Below, in pieces: positions 1 to 5,655 of a stretch of 10,655 bases of DNA. This DNA comes from Thermoplasmata archaeon (GTDB lineage Archaea; Thermoplasmatota; Thermoplasmata; SG8-5; JAGLSY01). The stretch is from assembly GCA_023135545.1 (NCBI GenBank), contig JAGLSY010000255.1:1-10655 (forward strand), read 5' to 3'. The translations under genes and the position numbers were made by a program. The notes beneath the pieces were generated by a model that ran no database searches, was not told the DNA's origin, and saw nothing but the letters and a program-made list of their open reading frames with translations. Position 1 is the stretch's first letter. Each line of letters starts with the position of its first letter.

Positions 1-2355
1 TCACTGGTCATCGTGCTGGCTATGGTCTTTTCAGGCTTTGCCGCAATAATGCCGATGGTTGGTGCTGTGATTGTTAATGTCGATAACGACAGGAACATAT
101 GGATTGACGCAGAAACTCTGGACAGCCAGACCATCTACGTTGGTGACGAGGATGTTACATTCAACATAGATGTAGAGAATAATATTGGACCCATGCCAGA
201 TGCTACTGATGATAGCTGGATAGAGAACGCCGAACTGGAAATAAGCACGACGGTCTATGATGAAGATGGGAACAGTGTACTAACTCCGATAAAGGAATGG
301 GACATCAGGGTTTCCACTGGACAAGACGGAAGGATACAAGATAACGGCGCGAATGAGGATTATGATGGCTTCCGTTTCGACGTGAAAGAAGATGCAGTTC
401 CAGGAAGGTATTCTTTCGAGGTCAGACTTACCTACGAGAATGAAACTTTCGATGGCCCCTTCTATTACACAGCCACAATCCTCTTCGACATCGATGCAAG
501 GGGAGATGTGGGTGATCTACCATACAATGACATACTAACTCCAGGAGACCAGAACAAGGATGTGCGTGTTCAAGTGTATCTTCATGAATATGTAACAGAC
601 ATTTACCTTAGGATCACGAGGCCAGACACAGACTTCACATGGTTCGGAACAACATCTACAACTTCCTCGTCATACGTTGATGGCGAGAGCGGCTGGTGGT
701 ATCCGACTTACATAATATCCGTGTCCTCAATCAAAGATGCTGGAACATACACCGGGACCTATGTTCTGGAGTACACGATAAATGAGGGGGAAGATGACGA
801 GGTAAGATGCACTGAAACAGGTGATATCGACTTCCTGGTCGGCCACCTGGCCATGTTGAGTGCAAGCTCCACAACAACCACCATCGCACAGGGCACATCC
901 ATGGTTACCATGAGCCTGACCTTCACCAACACCGGAACCGTTGACCTGTATTCCATAATGGTATGGCTGGATATCTACAATGATGCCTTCTCCTTCATGC
1001 CCCTTGACCACTGGGAAGATAATGAGGCGATAGGCTTCAGCGAGGCCGAGCTGGGTGACGTTGCGGTGGGAGATAGCGCCACAATAAGCATGGATGTCGG
1101 GATTAACCTTTACATCCCCGAGGGAAACCATAAGATAATGTTCGCCTTCGATGGCTATTATTATGATCCTGATTCCCAGACATACAAAGAATTGGAAACC
1201 TGGTGGACCCAGGCAGCTTCCTTAACACCTGCCGAATACAAAGTGATGATGGACGGCACAACCTTCACCATTGACCCTGACACCAGTTCTGTTGAGGCTA
1301 CATACATCATGGTGGCTGTCACAGACACGGCAATTGACATCAGGATAACGAGCGGCGCCTCGCTTTCACTGGCTAGACAGCTGGTGGACAACAGGCTGGA
1401 CCTCGAAGTCGAGAACTATGGAAACATAGACTATGACAATGTCATATTCAGGATTGAGACAAACAGCGCAACCTCGCCTTTCCTCAACGTCGTTGATCCA
1501 GAAGCACTCTTCTCCGAGGAGGCTATCGTTGGAACCTTGGATGCAGGAAACTGGGCATACCCGACGATGCGTGTGACACTGGTAGCCGGAACGGATGCCG
1601 GAGTTCATCTGGTCCCGATAACAATGACGGCAGTCAACAGCGACATGGGCGAGTCCATAACGGTCACGCTCAATGCCAGGGTAACCATATCTGGTGTAGG
1701 CCCGAAACTGGAGATAACAGAGGTTTCCCCGGAATCGATCAAGAAGGGAGCCGACTTCACCTTGACACTGACCATAACAAACAACGGTGACGACACGGCC
1801 AGGAACGTGATGTTGACAATGCCATACGCCGGCGCAAGCGGCCTGGCAGGTCTGTACCTTACCGAAGAGCCGAACGACATAAACGGTGACCTGACCGCGC
1901 CAACCGCCGATGCCTTGCCGATATTCATTGAGGATATCGCACCAGGCCAGAGCGTGGAAGTTGAGGTGGAAATGAAGTCCAACAAGGACATGTCCAGCGG
2001 TCATGTCTATGTGATATACTTCTCCACCAGCTACGCGGATTCATTCAGCGACGGCCACGATGTCAGCCATATAGTTTCCCTGAAGTCCAGCGGATTGGGC
2101 GGTTCGACAGTGGGAATGTTCTACTATGCCTTGATAATCCTGATACTGGTAGCAGCTCTCTTCCTGATAACCTACACGGTCATCTACGCGAAGAAGTACA
2201 AGAAGGAAAACCCGAAGGGCGGCAAGGTGGAAACCGAGACAACCACCTACACGCCTCCTCCGGAACCACCGACACCTGTCCAGGAAGCACCAATCCAGGA
2301 AACACCAATCCAGGAAACATACGAGGAGCCACCACCGGCTCCCCCGATGGAGTAG
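1..2355 (+). CDS. Membrane-anchored surface protein with CARDB/COG1361-like domains (5' end missing)
   Basis: The frame is open from base 1 (Ser-Leu-Val-Ile precede a GTG at 13), so the true start lies upstream; residue numbers here count from that GTG. Residues 1-18 are the hydrophobic end of a signal peptide, with possible cleavage after MVGA. The ectodomain is all beta-like and acidic. At least three segments look like CARDB/COG1361 Ig-fold modules with the typical 'N-x-G' turn: about 277-390 (TNTG near 305), 445-560 (ENYGN near 467) and 564-690 (TNNGDD near 589). Residues about 703-727 form one membrane helix, followed by a basic stop-transfer stretch (KKYKKENPKGGK) and a roughly 50-residue Pro/Glu/Thr-rich tail containing a PxQE(A/T) triplet repeat. 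Topology should therefore be outside-in with a cytoplasmic tail. CARDB modules are common in archaeal envelope proteins, as adhesins, S-layer-associated proteins or transport accessories. The exact role is not recognisable. A strong hairpin terminator follows the stop codon. Confidence 0.85.
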   Translation, partial: SLVIVLAMVFSGFAAIMPMVGAVIVNVDNDRNIWIDAETLDSQTIYVGDEDVTFNIDVENNIGPMPDATDDSWIENAELEISTTVYDEDGNSVLTPIKEWDIRVSTGQDGRIQDNGANEDYDGFRFDVKEDAVPGRYSFEVRLTYENETFDGPFYYTATILFDIDARGDVGDLPYNDILTPGDQNKDVRVQVYLHEYVTDIYLRITRPDTDFTWFGTTSTTSSSYVDGESGWWYPTYIISVSSIKDAGTYTGTYVLEYTINEGEDDEVRCTETGDIDFLVGHLAMLSASSTTTTIAQGTSMVTMSLTFTNTGTVDLYSIMVWLDIYNDAFSFMPLDHWEDNEAIGFSEAELGDVAVGDSATISMDVGINLYIPEGNHKIMFAFDGYYYDPDSQTYKELETWWTQAASLTPAEYKVMMDGTTFTIDPDTSSVEATYIMVAVTDTAIDIRITSGASLSLARQLVDNRLDLEVENYGNIDYDNVIFRIETNSATSPFLNVVDPEALFSEEAIVGTLDAGNWAYPTMRVTLVAGTDAGVHLVPITMTAVNSDMGESITVTLNARVTISGVGPKLEITEVSPESIKKGADFTLTLTITNNGDDTARNVMLTMPYAGASGLAGLYLTEEPNDINGDLTAPTADALPIFIEDIAPGQSVEVEVEMKSNKDMSSGHVYVIYFSTSYADSFSDGHDVSHIVSLKSSGLGGSTVGMFYYALIILILVAALFLITYTVIYAKKYKKENPKGGKVETETTTYTPPPEPPTPVQEAPIQETPIQETYEEPPPAPPME
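2275..2319 (+). repeat. Three 15-nt tandem units encoding P-(V/I)-Q-E-(A/T)
   Basis: Three in-frame 15-base units encode PVQEA, PIQET and PIQET in the cytoplasmic tail of the preceding surface protein. The second and third units (2290-2304 and 2305-2319) are identical at the DNA level, suggesting recent slippage expansion. Pro-rich, acidic intracellular tails of this kind may act as flexible linkers or docking peptides; that role is inference. Confidence 0.8.
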
Positions 2356-2388
2356 ACTAGACTGGTAGTGAACAGGAAAGCAAAGAAT

Positions 2389-2425
2389 TCGAGCGCCTTC
2401 GGGCGCTCGACCCTTTCAATTTTTT
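2389..2425 (+). terminator. UUCG-loop hairpin plus T-tract after the surface protein gene
   Basis: A perfect 9-bp stem (2389-2397 paired with 2402-2410) is closed by a C(UUCG)G tetraloop. A pyrimidine-rich stretch and a run of six T (2420-2425) follow. It lies 34 bases after the stop codon of the upstream gene. T-tracts alone can stop archaeal RNA polymerase, so the hairpin may also serve as 3'-end protection. Confidence 0.7.
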
Positions 2426-2596
2426 GGTATTTTGTGTTGAAATATCTGAATGTGATGAATATTATACCCTCCTTCCACCCCCACCACACTGGGTAATGTT
2501 GTAACCCATGCTACCCAATACTGGGACCCACGCTGTGCAATTATCATCGAGCGTCCCGAGCAGGTAGGGGAGGGCCAGCGCAGGGACATGAGGTTA
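2426..2596. other. Intergenic stretch without a recognised gene
   Basis: No coding region with a plausible ribosome site is visible. An AT-rich element near 2457-2466 (aatattata) could be a TATA box for a plus-strand transcript starting near 2490, which would suit the structured RNA candidate that follows. Several short GGGT/ACCC blocks between 2490 and 2530 could form weak alternative hairpins (for example 2490-2494 with 2504-2508). Nothing else is supported. Confidence 0.4.
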
Positions 2597-2843
2597 GGGG
2601 AGGATAAAGGTAAGCAGAACTCAACAACATGCCCCGCCCAAGCCAGCTTGCTGGCTCTGGGTTGCGTAGCCTTTCATTCTTATTTGCCAGGCGGAGCAAT
2701 CGCGATAAAAGCAGAGACGGGGTTGTGATATTGATGTGATAGCGAGTGACAGCGATGTCCCATCAAAAAGATATCCTCCTCGCTCTAATTGCGAGGAGTA
2801 CAAATCAAGCCCCGTCCGAAGGGCGGGGTCCTTATCCTCACCC
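2597..2843 (+). ncRNA. Candidate structured non-coding RNA, about 247 nt, family not recognised
   Basis: Complementary segments nest into one coherent fold. The outer helix pairs 2597-2610 with 2830-2843 (13 bp, two single-base bulges). A second helix pairs 2632-2639 with 2821-2828 (8 bp, perfect). Inside are a hairpin 2641-2646/2651-2656, a weaker arm between about 2662 and 2699, and a helix 2716-2722/2810-2816. That last helix encloses an arm 2727-2736/2761-2775, tipped by GACA-GCGA-TGTC with a GNRA loop, and a perfect 8-bp hairpin 2776-2783/2791-2798. Bases 2810-2817 and 2821-2828 can instead pair with each other (8 bp), competing with two of the helices. Wobble pairs at 2631/2829, 2815/2823 and in the 2662-2699 arm are G-U only on the plus strand and would be A-C on the minus strand, favouring plus-strand transcription. 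It lacks SRP or RNase P RNA signatures that I can recognise. An IS200/IS605-type omega-RNA relic without its tnpB, or a MITE-like element with terminal inverted repeats, are alternatives. Confidence 0.5.
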
Positions 2844-2883
2844 CACATAACAAACCTATTTGCCTCTAGGGCATGGGTGTTCA

Positions 2884-2929
2884 AAAACATATAATAATAA
2901 AAGGGAACCAGGCGGTTTTATCCGCCTGG
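2884..2929 (-). terminator. Terminator of the thiolase-fold/DUF35 operon
   Basis: On the minus strand a perfect 8-bp stem (2922-2929 with 2908-2915, loop of six) is followed by a T-rich tract covering about 2884-2907. It lies 32 bases beyond the stop codon of the DUF35 gene, as expected for the operon's 3' end. The same AT-rich tract could also hold a TATA-like element. Confidence 0.65.
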
Positions 2930-2961
2930 CATTCGTGCCTTTATGTTTTTCTTCAGGTTGT

Positions 2962-3558
2962 TTAGAACGTATATCCTTCGGGCAGGTCCGCCTCTTGGGT
3001 TCCTTCCGCAACCCAGAGCATGTCGGTTATGATGTAGTCCGGGCTCTTGGTCTTGAAGATGGGTACAACTTTCATTCCCATCCTTGGCTCGCCGCGTATG
3101 AGGGCGCCCATGAGGATGGTGCAAACACCTTCGAACTCAACATTCACGAATTTTATCGGGGTTGGCAGTGAGTTGAAGGCACCGGTCCTCTCGGTTGTCA
3201 TGAAGGAATAGACCGTGGCATTGGCCTTGGCCTTGTCGGTTATGTCCACCACCGTGTTTTTCATGAGGCAGTCCGGGCAGTGTATCCTGAAAGGCATGTA
3301 GATGGAGCCGGTTGTTTCGCAGTTTGGGTTGTCGCAGCGTGATGCCACAAGCTTTCCCTCGGCCATGCTGGCGAAGAAAATCGCCTCGCCGCCGTAGGAG
3401 TGTATGTGAACAATATCCCTCGGATTGGTAATGCCCAGCAATTTTCCGGTTTCGTCCCGGATGGGTGTGTTGGGTGCTGGATAGTGGAATTTACCGCTCG
3501 GCTTGTAGCGGCCGTTGACCACCTTCACTGTTCCCTGATCTTCTTTGTTGCAACTCAT
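2962..3558 (-). CDS. DUF35 zinc-ribbon/OB-fold acyl-CoA-binding partner protein
   Basis: This 198-residue protein matches the DUF35 family. An N-terminal region (1-70) leads to a rubredoxin-like zinc ribbon with C75-x4-C80 and C94-x2-C97 (RCDNPNC and HCPDC). An OB-fold half follows (about 105-198), with the typical 'A-x-V-Y-S-F-x-T-T-E-R' strand at 113-124 and 'GMKVVPIF' near 161-168. DUF35 proteins bind acyl-CoA and form complexes with thiolase-fold enzymes: archaeal acetoacetyl-CoA thiolase/HMG-CoA synthase, benzoylsuccinyl-CoA thiolase and the Ltp2-type steroid aldolases. The ATG at 3558 was chosen because it shares one base with the upstream stop codon (TAATG) and a G-rich Shine-Dalgarno-like run precedes it. 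The open frame extends further upstream but only inside the neighbouring gene. Translational coupling with the thiolase-fold gene is likely. No HMG-CoA synthase gene is present, unlike the mevalonate-type cluster. Confidence 0.88.
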   Translation of the reverse strand: MSCNKEDQGTVKVVNGRYKPSGKFHYPAPNTPIRDETGKLLGITNPRDIVHIHSYGGEAIFFASMAEGKLVASRCDNPNCETTGSIYMPFRIHCPDCLMKNTVVDITDKAKANATVYSFMTTERTGAFNSLPTPIKFVNVEFEGVCTILMGALIRGEPRMGMKVVPIFKTKSPDYIITDMLWVAEGTQEADLPEGYTF

Positions 3559-4985
3559 TAAAACATCCCCCCTGGAAGCGTGTGTTTCGGGTCCTGAACA
3601 ATCGTGCAGGTCACGTGGGAACCGACACCGGCGTGGCTTATTGCCAGACCGCGCTTGGCACCCTCGACCTGAAGGTTCTGCCAGTCTGCCGGTTTCTCCC
3701 TGCCGAACTTCTTCCATTTCTCCTCGTCGCCGTGCATCTCGCCCCATCTGTTCCAAATGTGCTGGCCGACCTCGATCACCTGCATTATGCCAGTCGCGCC
3801 CACAGCATGCATGCATCCGATCAAGCCGCCGCTCAGGTTGGCCGGTAATTTACCGGGCTGGCCGGTGTTTGGATTGGTATGATAACAATCCCCGGATTCG
3901 ACATAGGTTCTTCCCTCTCCGTACGGGCGGATGCCGATATCCTCGTATGACTGGATATCGCTGATTGTGAAGGCGTCATGAAGTTCCACAAGGTCCAGGT
4001 CCTCGGTCGGGTCCTTTATGCCGGTCATCCTGTAGGCATAGTAGGCGGCCATTCTTGCAGCCAGGAATCCGGTGAAGCCGGGATACCTGTCGCCTCCAGG
4101 GAATCTCTGGCCCAGGTCAGCGTACTGGTCCGGCCTTTCATTTGGCAGAAGCGGAATTTCCATGTCCCTTCTATCTGCAACTCTGAGGGTGTGGCTTCCA
4201 GCAGATACATCAATTCTCAGCGGTTTGTCAGTCATTTCATAAGCAGTTTTCTCGTCAGCCAGGATACCGCATGCCGCTCCGACACTCATCAGGCAGCAGT
4301 CCAATGCCAGAAGAGGGTAGGCCACCACCGGCGAGTTCAGAACATCATCGACTGTAATCTTCATCGGGCCCTGGGCATGAGGGTTCATGCGCGCATAGCC
4401 CCTGTTCTTGACCGCAATGTCTGCCAGTGTCTTTCTGAAGGATTCCTCCTCCTTTCCGAAGACCTGCCAGTATTTCTGGGCCATGACGGCATAGTAACCA
4501 GTGTAAATGTGCCCCATCGGCGTTTCCCAGTCCTTGTCCGCGGCGCAGGAGATGTAGTTATTTCCTTCATCTGTTGGAACCTCATCCATCCTTTCCCAGC
4601 CCATGGCCAGTACACAGTCCGAGTATCCGGATGCCACCGTTTTGTAGGCCTCCCAGAGGGTAGAGCCGCCGGTCGCCCCGCCGGTCTTTATCCCTATGTT
4701 TCCGAGAGGGTCCAGTCCAAGCCGGTCGTGTATCACCGACTCGCCAAGCAACTGGTCTCCGAAATGGTCGGCGAAGTGGCCGTAGTAACAGGTGTGAATG
4801 TATTTCTTCAACTGGGCCGGTGTCATATTAATGAACTCGGCCGCCTCGGTCATTGCGTCTATCACCAGCTCCTCGGTTCTCTTGTCCGGGAAGGCCCGTG
4901 CGAATTTGGACATTCCTCCTGTGACCAGATATACCGGGCGCTGCATCTTCGGCGTCTTCAGCTGTTTGTCGCTAAAAGTTATCAT
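3558..4985 (-). CDS. Thiolase-fold (SCP2/SCPx-like) acyl-CoA enzyme lacking the nucleophilic Cys
   Basis: This 475-residue protein has the SCP2-type thiolase layout. Its N-terminal thiolase half includes TGG(M)SKFAR near 22-30, and its C-terminal half has HDAF (His336) and GGLIGCMHAVGATG (386-399, His393), ending in a Gly-rich strand near 450-460. These His motifs match thiolase catalytic motifs. The position that should hold the nucleophile (C-A-S-G in SCPx enzymes) reads G103-A104-T105-G106, so the acyl-accepting Cys is absent. The family reaction is Claisen condensation or thiolysis of 3-ketoacyl-CoA. Thiolase-fold aldolases of the Ltp2 type, which also work with DUF35 partners, lack this Cys, so a retro-aldol or other C-C lyase role is possible. 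I chose ATG 4985 over an in-frame TTG at 5042 because GGAGGA lies 7 bases upstream. The length exceeds the roughly 390 residues of classical archaeal thiolases. It is first in an operon with the DUF35 gene. Confidence 0.85.
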   Translation of the reverse strand: MITFSDKQLKTPKMQRPVYLVTGGMSKFARAFPDKRTEELVIDAMTEAAEFINMTPAQLKKYIHTCYYGHFADHFGDQLLGESVIHDRLGLDPLGNIGIKTGGATGGSTLWEAYKTVASGYSDCVLAMGWERMDEVPTDEGNNYISCAADKDWETPMGHIYTGYYAVMAQKYWQVFGKEEESFRKTLADIAVKNRGYARMNPHAQGPMKITVDDVLNSPVVAYPLLALDCCLMSVGAACGILADEKTAYEMTDKPLRIDVSAGSHTLRVADRRDMEIPLLPNERPDQYADLGQRFPGGDRYPGFTGFLAARMAAYYAYRMTGIKDPTEDLDLVELHDAFTISDIQSYEDIGIRPYGEGRTYVESGDCYHTNPNTGQPGKLPANLSGGLIGCMHAVGATGIMQVIEVGQHIWNRWGEMHGDEEKWKKFGREKPADWQNLQVEGAKRGLAISHAGVGSHVTCTIVQDPKHTLPGGMF

Positions 4986-4992
4986 TGTATTT

Positions 4993-4998
4993 TCCTCC
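4993..4998 (-). promoter_or_regulatory. Shine-Dalgarno site that fixes the thiolase-fold gene start
   Basis: On the minus strand the sequence reads GGAGGA, then seven bases, then ATG. This is a near-ideal match to the archaeal anti-Shine-Dalgarno and decides for ATG 4985 over the in-frame TTG at 5042. Confidence 0.8.
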
Positions 4999-5107
4999 GA
5001 TAAGTTATCCGGAACCCTCTGGCCGTCGTAGAACTCCTTCAAATTCTACCCCGAAACCGCGAATAGCTCCACTTAACTCCCTTGGCACCGGCTATCACGA
5101 AAATATG

Positions 5108-5121
5108 ATAAAATAGTTTCG
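5108..5121 (-). promoter_or_regulatory. Possible TATA/BRE promoter of the thiolase-fold operon
   Basis: Read on the minus strand, CGAAAC (BRE-like) is followed by TATTTTAT (5115-5108). Transcription would start near 5085 and give a leader of about 100 bases before the ATG. The TATA match is imperfect and other AT-rich candidates exist, so this is tentative. Confidence 0.35.
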
Positions 5122-5218
5122 CTCAACTTTACTGCAAAAAGGCAGAGAACGCTCTGTCTTTTAAGTCAGAGTTCGAATCAAACATTTAGCGTGATAAGTT
5201 TTTGGACTCATGTTTGCT

Positions 5219-5261
5219 TTTGTAGTCGCGTTGGATTGCTATCAATATACGCAACTACAAA
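5219..5261. repeat. 43-bp palindrome in the divergent intergenic region
   Basis: TTTGTAGT-c-GCGT (5219-5231) pairs with ACGC-a-ACTACAAA (5249-5261), with one mismatch in 13 positions. The loop itself contains ATTG/CAAT (5235-5238 and 5243-5246), giving up to 16 pairs in 43 bases. No T-tract follows on either strand, so it is not a simple terminator. The C/A mismatch would be a G-U pair only in a minus-strand RNA. Function unknown: an operator, a REP-like element or part of an RNA leader. Confidence 0.6.
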
Positions 5262-5287
5262 TCGGCCTACCAGTAACAAGAATACCG

Positions 5288-5353
5288 CCGTATGCCCATC
5301 ATTAATATTTTACTGGCCGCAGATATTTAACCTCTGCGCATTCGGGCATATGG
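5288..5353 (+). repeat. Stem enclosing an inner hairpin, possible small structured RNA or cruciform
   Basis: Bases 5288-5297 pair with 5344-5353 (10 bp, one G-U on the plus strand). Inside, 5318-5323 pairs with 5333-5338 (6 bp, 9-base loop). The remaining internal sequence is AT-rich and single-stranded in this model. The G-U pair favours a plus-strand transcript. No known RNA family is recognised. Confidence 0.45.
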
Positions 5354-5370
5354 TCTTTAGATGAGAACTT

Positions 5371-5407
5371 CCAGGCCCGGTATGAAAATAGTTCCTTTAG
5401 GGCCTGG
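5371..5407. repeat. 8-bp inverted repeat CCAGGCCC / GGGCCTGG
   Basis: A perfect 8-bp GC-rich inverted repeat (5371-5378 with 5400-5407) has a 21-base AT-rich spacer. It lies 66 bases before the distal promoter candidate of the giant surface gene. No poly-T follows. It could be an operator for a dimeric regulator or an RNA hairpin. Confidence 0.45.
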
Positions 5408-5472
5408 TAGTTTACATCATTGCTGAGGTGGGTCGGGAAGGCCTATGGTGGTGTTCAAGTGGGTGTTTAATA

Positions 5473-5487
5473 AGGAAACTTTAAATA
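5473..5487 (+). promoter_or_regulatory. Distal TATA/BRE promoter candidate for the giant surface protein gene
   Basis: AGGAAA (BRE-like, 5473-5478) precedes TTTAAATA (5480-5487), a very good match to the archaeal TATA consensus. Transcription would begin near 5510, giving a 5' leader of about 145 bases before ATG 5656. Confidence 0.5.
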
Positions 5488-5600
5488 ACATACCTATAAT
5501 TATATCCATAGTATCTCAAAATAATCTATATATCTATTAGAAGCACTAGACTATATAGAAATAATGAAATATGGGAACAACAAAAGATTTAGGAGAACAG

Positions 5601-5608
5601 TATAAATA
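5601..5608 (+). promoter_or_regulatory. Proximal TATA promoter candidate for the giant surface protein gene
   Basis: TATAAATA at 5601-5608 sits about 25 bases before a possible start site near 5630, leaving a short leader of roughly 25 bases before ATG 5656. It competes with the distal candidate; both could be used. Confidence 0.45.
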
Positions 5609-5655
5609 TTTCATAAAACTATTGATGTCCTATAATTACATGGAAAAGGGGTTAC

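Noticed and set aside
2440..2460. CTGA and GTGATGA motifs resembling C/D box sRNA elements
   Set aside because: The spacing leaves no room for guide sequences and the matching outer boxes are absent.
2588..2728. 46-codon plus-strand reading frame with an ATG and a weak G-rich stretch 13 bases upstream
   Set aside because: Spacing to the G-rich run is poor and the peptide has no recognisable features. It could be the decayed end of a tnpB frame, but I cannot support that.
2621..2890. 89-residue minus-strand reading frame over the structured RNA region
   Set aside because: No ribosome site; it runs through all the helices and is best explained as a by-product of the palindromic sequence. Wobble pairs favour the plus strand.
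3978..5003. 341-codon plus-strand frame antisense to the thiolase-fold gene
   Set aside because: It is a codon-bias shadow of a clearly conserved minus-strand gene; no ribosome site and no recognisable domain.
4986..5042. N-terminal extension of the thiolase-fold protein from a TTG at 5042
   Set aside because: The ATG at 4985 has GGAGGA at ideal spacing and the extension falls outside the thiolase fold.
5145..5182. tRNA-Lys-like stretch (CTTTTAA anticodon-loop-like sequence followed by GTTCGAATC)
   Set aside because: No acceptor stem, the T-stem bases flanking the GTTCGAATC do not pair, and the variable loop is missing. At most it is a degraded tRNA fragment; chance is equally likely.
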